A stretch of DNA of 40,326 bases from Bacillota bacterium. Lineage in GTDB: Bacteria > Bacillota > Sulfobacillia > Sulfobacillales > Sulfobacillaceae. The position numbers and the translations under genes were made by a program. The stretch covers positions 1 to 40,326 of the forward strand of contig JAKACM010000034.1 of NCBI GenBank assembly GCA_021821465.1, written 5' to 3'. The notes under the pieces were generated by a model. That model was not told the DNA's origin and did not search any database. It saw only the letters and a list, made by a program, of their open reading frames with translations. This document shows, piece by piece, positions 1 to 7,981 of this stretch. Within the stretch, counting starts at the first letter, position 1. Every line of letters begins with the position of its first letter.

Positions 1-133
1 GTCTGGCGCATCCTAGAGATGTTGCAAATCCCCATTCAACATCGGTTTCAGAGTGATCCGTCCGGTTAAATGGTCCCCCGTGGTAAATCGCTAATTTTTG
101 GTCGCCCCACATGCGGAGTCTGAGTTAGATCAG

Positions 134-319
134 ATGACTCAGAAAGGTGCAAATACGACCTTGATAAAGAAGCGACTCAAGGCTAGTTACATTGGCTTAG
201 CCATGTTAGAAAATGCTTGGCATCAAAAAGCCCATGATTACACACAGGAAGATTTAGCAGAAGCTCGCAATGTTCTCATGGGCCTATTCCCATCAATTGA
301 AAATAGCTTTGCTAAATGA
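134..319 (+). CDS. small hypothetical protein, 61 aa
   Basis: A 61-residue reading frame starting at ATG 134 (first residues MTQKGANTTL). An in-frame TTG at 98 would add 12 residues but has no better ribosome site. The protein looks helical and charged, with a repeated acidic/basic pattern (HDYTQEDLAEARNVL), and has no signal peptide or membrane segment. I do not recognise the family. Its stop overlaps an ATG at 316 (ATGA), which opens a 25-codon frame; sequence in the other frames continues to a stop near 432 and could be a decayed second gene of a pair. The neighbourhood (BrnA relic, Phd/VapC) makes an antitoxin-like role possible, but this is only inferred from context. Confidence 0.4.
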   Translation: MTQKGANTTLIKKRLKASYIGLAMLENAWHQKAHDYTQEDLAEARNVLMGLFPSIENSFAK

Positions 320-466
320 AAGGCAAGAAGTCCTCAAAGGATGCTTTTACAGAGAAGAATTTAAGCGTTGGAACTCGCTGTTCAAGCGATTGACGATTTC
401 TTCAGTCATGACTTACCTAAATTACCTAAGTAAATAGCATGGTCAGTTGTTCAGTTAACGGGGGCG

Positions 467-620
467 TCAGTAACAGAAGCACCCTCTGCAATTTGGTATG
501 CTTTGATACCCGGGCCCTTGGGCTTTAAACCATGTGATGACAGCCCGATCCAAGCGCAGGGATAGCCGATCTTTCGGGATTGGCATCCACCCGTCCGCTT
601 CCGCCCAACAAGCCTCATCC
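467..620 (-). pseudogene. BrnA-type antitoxin relic (C-terminal part)
   Basis: Reading the minus strand gives a segment with PIPKDRLSLRLDRAVITWF followed by KAQGPGYQS. This matches the C-terminal ribbon-helix-helix part of BrnA/CopG-type antitoxins, where the usual pattern is (I/L)S(I/L)RLD..V..WF+.QG.GYQTRIN. After GYQ the frame degenerates (SIPNCRGCFCY, then stop), and no start or intact BrnT toxin is seen upstream; the minus strand to about 1000 holds only broken frames. I read it as the decayed end of a BrnTA module. A second, better-preserved BrnTA pair lies at 23.5-24.1 kb. Confidence 0.5.
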
Positions 621-1102
621 TCAGCGGGATTGTCACTATAATCGTTGTGGGATCATGGCGAAAGAGGAGCGAGATTTCGCAACGCAGTCAACGCCCCAGA
701 ATTGTTGTGGTAGGATGAGAATCAAGGTATTCTGGAGATAGGGTCGGCCACCGCTGCGTGATCTTGATCCACTCCCAGGACAAAGCCATCCAGCTCTTCG
801 TCCATACGGTCCGAATTCCTGTATCGCGCGAATAGAGGACACCGGTTCGCATCGTCGTTGAGCTACTTCGAGCGGCAGTTTCGCCATTCCGGAGCATATC
901 GGCTAAAACGGCGCAAATTGGGTGCACTTCCCCGCAGTTTGACAAAAACCAGAGTCCATTCGTCCAGGGTGTGCTCCTTTCTGAGCGTTTCTTTGAGCAT
1001 ACGATACCCTGCGGGTTTCCGACAAATTTTAGGATCGGGTCAGTTCGGGACGGAGACATTCAATTTCTTGACGACATGTCGCACGCGTGCCATAGTGGAT
1101 GT
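621..1102. other. stretch without a supportable gene
   Basis: Several overlapping frames exist on both strands, but none has a credible start, ribosome site or recognisable family. The minus strand could hold remains of the toxin partner of the BrnA relic or of a transposase, but no motif is clear enough to claim either. Confidence 0.5.
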
Positions 1103-1354
1103 ATGAAAGAAATTAATCAGCGTGAACTCCGCAATCATAGCGGACAAATCATGAAAGCTCTTGACCAGGGGGAAACCTTTGTGATCACCCGTAATGGCGT
1201 GCCCGTCGGACAATTGACACCCCTTCCGCGGCGTCGATTTGTCCGCTTAGATGACGTGCGAAATACCTTTGCCCATATCGCTTCCGTCAATTGGACTCAA
1301 TTTCGCCAAGACTTGGATGCTTTTGTGGATCAATATCCGGATCTCCATGACTAA
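1103..1354 (+). CDS. Phd/YefM-family antitoxin
   Basis: An 83-residue protein beginning MKEINQRELRNHSG, the standard N-terminus of Phd/YefM antitoxins (short strand, then the R-x-L-R-x-x-x-G helix). It continues with GETFVITRNGVPVGQLTPL, the typical beta-hairpin of the DNA-binding dimer. The C-terminal part (about residues 45-83, ending FVDQYPDLHD) should wrap the partner toxin. I chose ATG 1103 because the family pattern begins exactly there; the open frame upstream to 971 has no family support. The stop overlaps the start of the PIN toxin by 8 bases, so the two are translationally coupled. In this family the antitoxin neutralises the toxin and represses the shared promoter. Confidence 0.9.
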   Translation: MKEINQRELRNHSGQIMKALDQGETFVITRNGVPVGQLTPLPRRRFVRLDDVRNTFAHIASVNWTQFRQDLDAFVDQYPDLHD

Positions 1355-1778
1355 TCCGCGCTATCAGCGGGGGTTGGTCGATACCTCGGTCATCATTGCT
1401 TTGGAATTCTTGAATCCTGAAGATTTACCGGTAGAGTTTGCGGTGTCGGCGATCACTTTGGCTGAACTGGCAGCGGGCCCTCATGCCACCTCAAACACGG
1501 AAGAAAAAGCTCGTCGTCAGGATCGCTTACAACGCATCGAAGCACTTGTGGAAGCGTTGCCTGTTGACACGCCCGTCGCCCGGGCTTATGGAAGAATTTA
1601 CAACGCGGTTGCCGCGCTGGGACGAAAACCTCGCGGTCGTCGGGCTTTTGATTTGCTGATTGCCGCCACCGCCCTAGCAGAAAATTTGCCCCTCTTTACG
1701 GCTAATCCTGATGATTTTGCCGGTCTTGACTCATTAATTCGCGTGATTTCTGTTGATCTACCCCATCCTTCAGAGTGA
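1347..1778 (+). CDS. VapC-type PIN-domain toxin ribonuclease
   Basis: A 143-residue PIN-domain protein. The first acidic residue lies in GLVDTSVIIALE, the second in TLAELAAGP, and the C-terminal acidic cluster in AFDLLIAATAL followed by TANPDDFAGL. These are the four conserved acidic positions that hold the Mg2+ ions of VapC endoribonucleases, which cleave tRNA or rRNA. Start ATG 1347 overlaps the antitoxin stop (1352-1354). Length and motifs look complete, so this toxin should be active and kept in check by the upstream Phd-type protein. The pair is a type II module with a Phd-family rather than VapB-family antitoxin, a common mixed combination. Confidence 0.92.
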   Translation: MTNPRYQRGLVDTSVIIALEFLNPEDLPVEFAVSAITLAELAAGPHATSNTEEKARRQDRLQRIEALVEALPVDTPVARAYGRIYNAVAALGRKPRGRRAFDLLIAATALAENLPLFTANPDDFAGLDSLIRVISVDLPHPSE

Positions 1779-2355
1779 AGCATCGCCGTCTTTTGAATCA
1801 AAACCGACAAAAAAGTGGAGAATATAAAAACTATGGCCCCAAAAGACATAAGTCACTCCTGTCCGAGACGAAGCGAGACCCGCTGGCTAGAGGCTGGCGA
1901 CTTCGGGGCAGGAAGAAGTCAGTGCGCACAAGCGCACCGATTTTATAGCAGTTGAGAATCTGGGGGCAGTCCCAAGACAAACGCTTGAGTCGAACGCGGG
2001 CATTCCTGCGAACAAGTCAACGGGCGTGCGGCTCCATGTCACAATATGAAGCCAACTTCGAGAAGATCTCCTACGCCGCCCACAAACAATTTTCGGAATA
2101 GGCTCGGGATCTCGTCTGAGCTTGGAGGTCTAGCCATGCAAAATAAGGCTACGGCACAATCGGGGGAGTTAGTACAACAAGAAATAGATCTGGTTCCGCT
2201 TCTTAGTAACCACCACAATGGCCACGATCAACCTGAAACGCGCTACGCTGACGATGAGTGAAAAGTCTGTGATCAATCACAGAATTCGGATACCCTTAAT
2301 TCTTTGAGAGCTAACTTCCAAAGTGTCGCTGCCATGAGAGGGCTGTACCGAGAGA
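1779..2355. other. non-coding or decayed stretch
   Basis: No gene here can be supported. A short hairpin (GTGCGC-ACAA-GCGCAC, about 1922-1937) is visible. The plus-strand frame at 1989-2261 begins after a stop and reads like the degenerate tail of a longer protein, possibly an insertion-sequence product, but it shows no diagnostic motif. Confidence 0.4.
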
Positions 2356-2388
2356 CCCACACTCGTGGGAAGCCGGATTTGAATCCGG
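2356..2388 (+). other. two tandem perfect hairpins
   Basis: CCCAC-ACTC-GTGGG (2356-2369) is followed after three bases by CCGGAT-TTGA-ATCCGG (2373-2388, with one more closing pair possible inside the loop). Both stems are perfect and end in tetraloops. They lie 42 bases before a small signal-peptide-like frame. A structured RNA or an insertion-sequence end could look like this; I cannot assign a class. Confidence 0.5.
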
Positions 2389-2430
2389 TGCATCACCCAA
2401 CATCATCAGGAAATTTAGGAGTTGGATATC

Positions 2431-2532
2431 GTGCGAAGAGAGAAAAATCGGAGAGTGAAGAGTGTTAGTAGTCTCTTGCTGATTTTCCTGTTGTCGTCAG
2501 GTATTCGGGGTGAGGCCAAACCGAGCCATTAG
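2431..2532 (+). CDS. possible small exported peptide or truncated N-terminus, 33 aa
   Basis: A GTG start at 2431 is preceded by TTAGGAG about 10 bases upstream. The 33 residues start with a strongly basic stretch (RREKNRRVK), then a hydrophobic run (SVSSLLLIFLLSSG), then GEAKPSH and a TAG stop. This has the layout of a Sec signal peptide with almost nothing after it. It is either a very small secreted peptide or, more likely, the surviving 5' end of an exported protein whose remainder was lost before the convergent ABC operon. No family is recognised. Confidence 0.3.
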   Translation: MRREKNRRVKSVSSLLLIFLLSSGIRGEAKPSH

Positions 2533-2584
2533 AAGTTTTCCACGGCCCGGTGAAGGCACGAAGGCAAGAACACCCCCATATCTT

Positions 2585-3445
2585 TTATTGATTTCGCGGT
2601 CCCATCGCGACAGATGACTCACGGTCGTCTATCCGACCCGCCACGGATACTACAAAGTAGCGTTGCGTAAAAAGAAACACAATAATGATGGGTGTTAAGG
2701 TCAAAATGGAGGCAGCGGCCAACTCGCGCCAGTGGGTGCCGTCAAATCCTTGGAAATAGGACAAAGCGACTTCAATGGGACGGGCGGCTTGACCTTGGGT
2801 AATAATCAAAGGCCATTGGAATTGGCTCCATTGCGAAGAGAAGGTGAGCAAAGAGACGGTCGCTACCGCAGGTTTGGACAAGGGTAGAGCCAAATTCCAC
2901 AAATATCGCCACCATGACGCTCCGTCCAATTGCGCCGCATCCCACATTTCTTTTGGCAAGGTTTTAAAAAACTGCCGAAAAATGAATATCGCAAAGACAT
3001 TTGCCGCAAACGGCAAGACCTGGCCCGTGAGGGAATTTAAAACGTGCAAATGATAGGCCACAACGTAATCGGGGATGAGAATGGCTTCGGGGGGGACCAT
3101 CAAGGCGGCAAGAAATATCCCGAATACCACTTCCCGACCCCGGAAAGTGGACAAACTCAGGGCATATCCCGCAGTGGCCCCGGTTATCAGAACCAGAAGG
3201 ATGGTGCTTCCTGTAATAATTACCGAGTGTAGGAAATATAATCCCCAGGGAGCTGCCTTAAATACCTCTTCCCACGGGTGGAAATCCCAGCCTGGTATCA
3301 AGTCGGGAGGCAGGGTGAAAACTTTTGATTTGGGTGCCACACTGAGCACTATCGCCCAGTAAAACGGAAAGAGAAAGACCAAGGCTATAATGGCTTGACC
3401 CACCGTACGTAGCACCGACCTGTTGTTACGCTGTCCTAAGCGCAT
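2585..3445 (-). CDS. carbohydrate ABC transporter permease, MalG/CUT1 type
   Basis: A 286-residue inner-membrane permease with six predicted membrane segments. The first is near the N-terminus (TVGQAIIALVFLFPFYWAI). The cytoplasmic coupling loop that docks on the ATPase is clear: MWDAAQLDGASWWRYLWN, then LALP (consensus EAA---G near residue 180). The start is set by AAGGAGG eight bases before the ATG. It is the third gene of the binding protein-permease-permease operon, 64 bases after the MalF-like gene. No ATPase is present; in many Firmicutes a shared MsmX-type ATPase serves several CUT1 systems, which I infer here. The substrate is probably an oligosaccharide, in view of the GH1 enzyme and LacI regulator elsewhere in the window. 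Confidence 0.93.
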   Translation of the reverse strand: MRLGQRNNRSVLRTVGQAIIALVFLFPFYWAIVLSVAPKSKVFTLPPDLIPGWDFHPWEEVFKAAPWGLYFLHSVIITGSTILLVLITGATAGYALSLSTFRGREVVFGIFLAALMVPPEAILIPDYVVAYHLHVLNSLTGQVLPFAANVFAIFIFRQFFKTLPKEMWDAAQLDGASWWRYLWNLALPLSKPAVATVSLLTFSSQWSQFQWPLIITQGQAARPIEVALSYFQGFDGTHWRELAAASILTLTPIIIVFLFTQRYFVVSVAGRIDDRESSVAMGPRNQ

Positions 3446-3509
3446 ATCCTGTCCTCCTTATGGTCTTTGGAGTGTCTTTTATTCCTTTTTTCACCGTCAG
3501 CCATGGTGC

Positions 3510-4487
3510 TCATTGATAAGAGGTATACTTTTCGCCCACTTGTTTCTGCACAACGGTCATGATCAACAGCAAGGCAAAGAGTACCACCGAGACAGCCGCT
3601 CCATAACCGTAGTGGAAAAAGATAAAGGCCGATTTGTAGAGATAAATTGCCGTCGTCGTGGTGGAATTCAATGGTCCTCCGCCACCGCCAAATTGTCCGC
3701 CGGTCATAGCGTAAATGGAGCCAAAGGCTTGCATGGCCTGGATTGTTGTGAGGATGACCACCATCAAGGTGATTGGGGACAGATAAGGCAGAATCACGTG
3801 GCGAAATGTCTGCCATCCGTTGGCACCATCCAGCCAGGCGGCCTCCACCGCTTCGCCGGGAATATTGGATAAGCCGGCCAGAAAGAGCACGACCGTAAAA
3901 CCGAGGTTGTGCCATAGATTGTTAATCATCACGGCGGGCAACGCCCAAGTCGAACTCACAAGCCAGCCCAGTGCCGGAATGTGGAATAGTTTAAGAAAGG
4001 CGTTAGCCAACCCGAATTGGGGATTAAAAATAAATACCCAAATGATGGATGTGGCAATGGCCGGTGTGATATAGGGCAAAAATACCGCAGCCCGTGTAAA
4101 GGTTAACCACCGCGTTTGCTTATGCGCACCTCCTCGAAAGAGCCACGCAATGCCAAGACCCATCGCAATTGTCACAGGCACCATGACTCCCACATAGTAA
4201 AAGGTCACGCTCAGAGACTGAAGAAATCCCGAGATGGGATTCAAAAGTTCCCGGTAATGCAAGAAACCTGCCCACTGGGAGTCTTGAAAACCTCCCAGAC
4301 TCCAGTGATAAAAACTCATGGCCACCACTAACAGCGCCGGTCCATAAGTAAACAGCGTCAAAATGGCGAGAGCGGGAAGAACCAAAAACCAGCCCGCCAT
4401 CCCTTTTTTTGTTCTCATCCAGGTGACGCTCCAAGCCTTGGAGCGAGGTATTGATGCCGGTTTTTCCCATACGGTGTTTTGTTGCAT
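3510..4487 (-). CDS. carbohydrate ABC transporter permease, MalF/UgpA type
   Basis: A 325-residue partner permease. After a cytoplasmic N-terminus of about 30 residues comes the first membrane segment (GWFLVLPALAILTLFTYGPA). Five more follow, and the EAA loop reads GEAVEAAWLDGANGWQTF with VILPYL after it. It should pair with the MalG-like protein to form the membrane channel. The ATG at 4487 has AGGGGGG eight bases upstream. The gene begins 12 bases after the solute-binding protein stop, so the three genes form one transcription unit. The glycine-rich loop QFGGGGGPLN near residue 275 is slightly unusual but lies in a variable periplasmic loop. Confidence 0.93.
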   Translation of the reverse strand: MQQNTVWEKPASIPRSKAWSVTWMRTKKGMAGWFLVLPALAILTLFTYGPALLVVAMSFYHWSLGGFQDSQWAGFLHYRELLNPISGFLQSLSVTFYYVGVMVPVTIAMGLGIAWLFRGGAHKQTRWLTFTRAAVFLPYITPAIATSIIWVFIFNPQFGLANAFLKLFHIPALGWLVSSTWALPAVMINNLWHNLGFTVVLFLAGLSNIPGEAVEAAWLDGANGWQTFRHVILPYLSPITLMVVILTTIQAMQAFGSIYAMTGGQFGGGGGPLNSTTTTAIYLYKSAFIFFHYGYGAAVSVVLFALLLIMTVVQKQVGEKYTSYQ

Positions 4488-4499
4488 AAAAGGCCCCCC

Positions 4500-5834
4500 T
4501 TATTGAACTGCGGCACCCGATACATACGCCGTGGCCTGCTTTTGCATATTGCTTAAGGCCTGGCTGACGGATTCTTTGTGTTGGACGACGCTTTGAATTT
4601 GGTTCTGAATCACGGTGTCGATCTCACTTTGGTTGGGACCAATGATCTTATGAATGACATGACCGCTTTCGAGTTCCTTAATCGCGACGGCTGTACCGGC
4701 ATTAGGACCCGGATTGGCCGAAAATTGGCTGCCTGCCATTTTTTGCACGCTGGGCACATCGGCCAGGCTGATGGGAGGTTCGCCGCCCACAGTGGACCAA
4801 ATGGCTTGTTGTGCGGGGGAATCATAATATTTGATGAATGACCATGCGGCCTGTTGCTGCGCTGCGGAGGCGTTTTTGAAGATAACGAAGCTCAGACCCT
4901 GATAAAGAGAGTAAGAATGACCCGTAGACCCCGGCGGAGGAGAAAAGACCCCGACGGGAAACTTTCCGCCGACTTCTTCCCGTACCATTTCATAGCCGTC
5001 CGCGGTATTTTCTAAAATGCCGAGCTTACCCGAAGCAAAGTCCTCGAAAGAGGTATCATACGAAAGAATTTTGACGGTCGATGCATTGTCTCTCGCGCTC
5101 ACCTCTTGTATGGTCTTGGCCATTGCGGGTGAATTAAGATCCAGTTGCCCCGGATGTCCCGGCTTATAATAATGGCCACCGTTGGAGTAAAACAGAGGCA
5201 GCCAGTCATTGTGATCCAACCGAGCTCCGAGACCTATGGCTCCCGTTTTACTCTGAATTTGTTGAGCGTCCGCCATTAATTGGCTCCAGGTTGTCGGCGG
5301 CGAACTCAGGCCGGCTTTTTTCCACAGATTCGCATTATAGAAGAATTCGGCAACTTTGATATCCACAGGAAACAGATATTGTTGGTGCGAAGGCGTAAAC
5401 TCCGCTTGCATGACGGCAGGCCATATTTGGTGCAATTGTTGCGAAGAAAATCCATTGGGCCCATTGATAAACGACTTTAAGTTGACCAGAGCGTTAGCCC
5501 TTTCATACCCATATTGGGGTAGATGACCAATCTCGGCCATGACGGGTGGGTCACCGGCCTGAACGGCAGCCAGAGCTTTTGCCGAGGCCGGAGTCACATG
5601 AACTTCCACCTCGATACCGGGATGGCTTTGGTTGAATTTTTTCACGATTTGTGCCAAGGCATGTCCCTGTTGGTTAGCGGCACTGTGGGATTCCCAAAAT
5701 GTCACAATGGTTTTCCCGCTGGAGTGAGCCGAAGAATTATGTGTCGCGGCCGCTGCTGTGGTTCCGCAGCCGGCTACCGTAGCTCCGGTGATTAAACTTA
5801 GAGTCAGCCAAACCGTGCGATTTCTTTTCTTCAT
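4500..5834 (-). CDS. extracellular sugar-binding lipoprotein of the ABC transporter
   Basis: A 444-residue type 1 solute-binding protein. The N-terminus MKKRNRTVWLTL-SLITGATVAGC is a lipoprotein signal with the lipobox cysteine at residue 23, followed by a Ser/Ala/His-rich linker. The mature part starts with TIVTFWESHSA and has the usual binding-protein landmarks: VQAGDPPVMAEIGHLPQYG, FPVDIKVAEFFYNANLWKKAG and, near residue 265, the segment around FASGKLGILENTADGYEM. I placed the start at ATG 5834 because AAGGGAGA lies 11 bases upstream and the signal peptide begins there; an upstream ATG at 5885 only adds an unlikely extension. It captures the sugar outside the cell and delivers it to the two permeases. 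Confidence 0.92.
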   Translation of the reverse strand: MKKRNRTVWLTLSLITGATVAGCGTTAAAATHNSSAHSSGKTIVTFWESHSAANQQGHALAQIVKKFNQSHPGIEVEVHVTPASAKALAAVQAGDPPVMAEIGHLPQYGYERANALVNLKSFINGPNGFSSQQLHQIWPAVMQAEFTPSHQQYLFPVDIKVAEFFYNANLWKKAGLSSPPTTWSQLMADAQQIQSKTGAIGLGARLDHNDWLPLFYSNGGHYYKPGHPGQLDLNSPAMAKTIQEVSARDNASTVKILSYDTSFEDFASGKLGILENTADGYEMVREEVGGKFPVGVFSPPPGSTGHSYSLYQGLSFVIFKNASAAQQQAAWSFIKYYDSPAQQAIWSTVGGEPPISLADVPSVQKMAGSQFSANPGPNAGTAVAIKELESGHVIHKIIGPNQSEIDTVIQNQIQSVVQHKESVSQALSNMQKQATAYVSGAAVQ

Positions 5835-5887
5835 CTGTAAGCTGCCATCTCCCTTAAATTCAAAATGCGGTATTCCCGCGTCCAATT

Positions 5888-5903
5888 AGTAGACGTTTAC
5901 ACA
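5888..5903. promoter_or_regulatory. candidate LacI/CcpA-type operator upstream of the ABC operon
   Basis: GTAGACGTTTAC (5889-5900) is a near-perfect palindrome with a central CG, the hallmark of LacI-family operators (TGTAAACG/CGTTTACA half-sites). It lies 54 bases before the binding-protein start, where a repressor could block the promoter. The LacI-type regulator at 33.7-34.5 kb, a paralogue or CcpA could bind it. No binding data are implied. Confidence 0.45.
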
Positions 5904-5917
5904 CTAGGTCTCGGGTG

Positions 5918-6413
5918 TTATAACCATGTAATCCTCGTGTTAAAACTTGGGGTAGATTCCGTGAAGTGAAGAATTTGCCACAGCAGAGGGAGAAATTGTC
6001 TCTTGCCGGGGGATTCACACAGAGATGTTGAGGCCGGTCTCGTTGGCGAAAACTTGGGAATCCGCTTTGAACAACCGGGGCCGATAGCCATAACTGCCGC
6101 CGTCGGCGGTGACATGGGGCACGGGCGCCTTGGGATATTGGTCCTGACCGATGAGCTCCCGCCAGCGCCGGATGCTCGCCAAGGCAAATTCCGCGTTGTC
6201 ATGGTGGGTGCAGGCATTCACCGACGCCTTGTGCGTGGTAACCCCATATGGACTGGATTTCCCTTCCGCTCGATCCGGAAAATCCGATTTTCGACGATCG
6301 TGTCCGGGTCTTCCAACTCGGCCATACCCGTGCGAATCGTGGGTGTCTATCGTCGGATGCCTGCCTATCTGCTGTGACCAATACATTCGGCATCTCCCTC
6401 TTGTCCCTTGCAT
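5918..6413 (-). pseudogene. ISAzo13-family transposase relic
   Basis: The minus strand keeps a characteristic stretch of the ISAzo13 (Rhodopirellula-type) DDE transposase. SSPYGVTTHKASVNACTHHD is followed by NAEFALASIRRWRELIGQ, then VPHVTADGGSYGYRPRLFKA and FANETGLNISV. In the family the TADGG aspartate belongs to the catalytic triad, and the sequence after ETGL-ISV should read CHFPPGTSKWN. Here it becomes CESPGKRQ in a shifted frame and then stops. The N-terminal half and the last catalytic residues are missing, so this is a dead remnant. It lies just upstream of the sugar ABC operon. Confidence 0.75.
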
Positions 6414-6503
6414 AGTGAAACTTCATTTTCATGGGCCGCCTAAAGGACTCATGGGCTACTTTGAAGCACTAACTAGTTCCCGCCCCTCGAATACAAAAGT
6501 ATA

Positions 6504-6900
6504 ATGGAGTTAAAGAAGGTACCTTGCGACGAGAAACTCAGTGGATATTGTTCTCAAGTACTTGGTTGATGCGTTCTGCGATGCCTCGTTGGATTGGTTC
6601 GGACTACAGAACGTCCGAATTCTCCGGGCGATACCCACGGAGTTGCCTGAAGTCGAAATTCGACAAGGTTTTCTTCATCTCGCTTGAGACGGAATCCGGA
6701 GAATTGCTCCATTACGAGTTTCAGACAACCAAAGAGTAGGATCTCTATCGGTTTCTGCCATATGATTCTCATCTGACAGCGCACTACAAAAAACCGGTAA
6801 GAACCGTGGTGTTGTATGTGCGAGACGTTGGAAACCCCCACGCACCTTGACTCGGGGTTGATGTCGAAAGGGGTCAGCCAACCCAAGCATCATGGTGATT
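6504..6900 (+). pseudogene. Rpn-type PD-(D/E)XK nuclease/transposase relic
   Basis: Two frames together spell a known family pattern. One frame gives VDIVLKYLVDAFCDASLDWF then LRAIPTELPEVEIRQGFLHL; the other continues with ETESGELLHYEFQTTKE, a TAG stop, then DLYRFLPYDSHLTAHY and RTVVLYVRDVG. The D-x-x-x-K-x-x start, the E near ELPEVE and the E-F-Q core belong to the PD-(D/E)XK nuclease of the Rpn (YhgA/DUF4351-associated) recombination-promoting nucleases. One frameshift around 6670, an in-frame TAG at about 6737 and loss of the C-terminal part make it a pseudogene. Proteins of this kind are often abundant in genomes rich in mobile DNA. Confidence 0.65.
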
Positions 6901-7180
6901 AGGGGATTATGATTTCCGATCTCCATGTGGTCGCATGACGAGAAGGGAGCCTTAGGAAGAATTTATTGCTGGATGGGATGGAAAATTGAAGATTTTGGAT
7001 TAATCGGCGGGCGTTCTGCGACAAGAGCTATTCGGCCAGTATCAACCTAATTACATATTCTTCGGTTAAAATCCAGTAATGTGGGAGATTGTATCCGCCT
7101 GATAATAGGATGTTTCAACGTCTTATGGGTTTGTGGCAGATTCAAATGGCCTGGCGTTCACCGAATATAAAAAAAGGTAG

Positions 7181-7211
7181 TTGATCCTGACGTAACGTCA
7201 GGATGTAGGAT
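7181..7211 (+). promoter_or_regulatory. MerR-type promoter with 19-bp spacer and palindromic operator
   Basis: TTGATC (7181-7186) and TAGGAT (7206-7211) are separated by 19 bases, the over-long spacing typical of promoters activated by MerR-family regulators. Between and overlapping them lies the perfect inverted repeat ATCCTGACG-TAA-CGTCAGGAT (7184-7204). It is 39 bases before the MerR gene, so autoregulation is expected. Confidence 0.8.
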
Positions 7212-7249
7212 CAATTTGCCGGCAAAATCCAAGTGCACGAAATGAGGGG

Positions 7250-7981
7250 ATGATCGCGGAAAAGGAACAATGGAAAGTCGGGGAATTGGCCAAACTGACG
7301 GGAATTACGGTGCGTGCGCTGCATCATTACGATCAGATTAGCTTGTTGGCACCTTCATTGCATTCGGATGTGGGTCACAGACTATATTCACGGAAAGACA
7401 TCGTTCGTTTGCAACAGATCATCTCTCTGAAGCAGCTAGGCTTTTCTTTAGATGAAATCGGGGATTTGCTTGATAATCCCGGGTTTCGTCCGGACAAGGT
7501 GATTCGATTTCAGTTGGATCGATTGGATCGGCAAATCCGAATTCAGAAAGACTTGCAGCACCGCTTGGAGCATCTTTATGAGCTGGTTCAAGCCAGGTGT
7601 GAACTGACTGGAACGGAATTGATTAAAATCATTGAGGAGATGCACATGACAGAAAAGTATTTTACTCCGGAGCAGATAGCGACAATCAAGAAACAAGGGG
7701 AACTTCTCGGAGAGGAGAAGATCAAAGAGGTCGAAAACGAATGGCCGAGCCTGATTGCCAAGGCGCGTGCAGAAATGGAAAAAGGAACGGCACCTAAGAG
7801 TCCCGAGGTACAAGTGCTGGCCAAACGATGGAAAGAACTTGTCAACCTCTTTACCGGGGGAGACGCCGGTATTATGAGTTCCGCTGAACGCTATTACGCG
7901 GAGAACTTGGATAGAGCAGCGGAGTACGGCATCGATAAGCAGCTTTGGCAGTACATCTCGAAGGCCATGGAGAACAATTGA
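7250..7981 (+). CDS. MerR-family regulator with TipAS drug-binding domain
   Basis: 243 residues. Residues 8-75 are the MerR winged helix-turn-helix (WKVGELAKLTGITVRALHHY, then GHRLYSRKDI and LKQLGFSLDEIGDLLDN). Residues 75-125 form the antiparallel coiled-coil dimerisation helix. From about 130 the protein carries the TipAS ligand domain (MTEKYFTPEQIATIKKQG, LAKRWKELVNLFTGGD, YYAENLDRAAEYGID), which in relatives binds thiopeptides or other amphipathic drugs. Binding would untwist the 19-bp-spacer promoter just upstream. The GAGGGG sits directly against the ATG, so the ribosome site is badly spaced, but the family pattern starts here. No efflux or resistance gene follows; the next kilobase is degenerate, so the original target may have been lost and only self-regulation remains. 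Confidence 0.92.
   Translation: MIAEKEQWKVGELAKLTGITVRALHHYDQISLLAPSLHSDVGHRLYSRKDIVRLQQIISLKQLGFSLDEIGDLLDNPGFRPDKVIRFQLDRLDRQIRIQKDLQHRLEHLYELVQARCELTGTELIKIIEEMHMTEKYFTPEQIATIKKQGELLGEEKIKEVENEWPSLIAKARAEMEKGTAPKSPEVQVLAKRWKELVNLFTGGDAGIMSSAERYYAENLDRAAEYGIDKQLWQYISKAMENN

Noticed and set aside
1980..2261. Possible C-terminus of a TnpB/OrfB transposase
   Set aside because: The frame has a stop at 1986 and lacks the zinc-finger cysteines and the RuvC aspartate motif; similarity was only impressionistic.
2341..2400. Possible tRNA (T-arm-like CCGGATTTGAATCCGG followed by CATCACCCA)
   Set aside because: The loop has six or eight bases rather than seven, and no matching acceptor, D-arm or anticodon arm lies upstream.
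2360..2400. Possible cobalamin riboswitch core (GGGAAGCCGG...AATCCGG...)
   Set aside because: The B12 box (GCCACTG) and the rest of the conserved core are missing, and no cobalamin gene follows.
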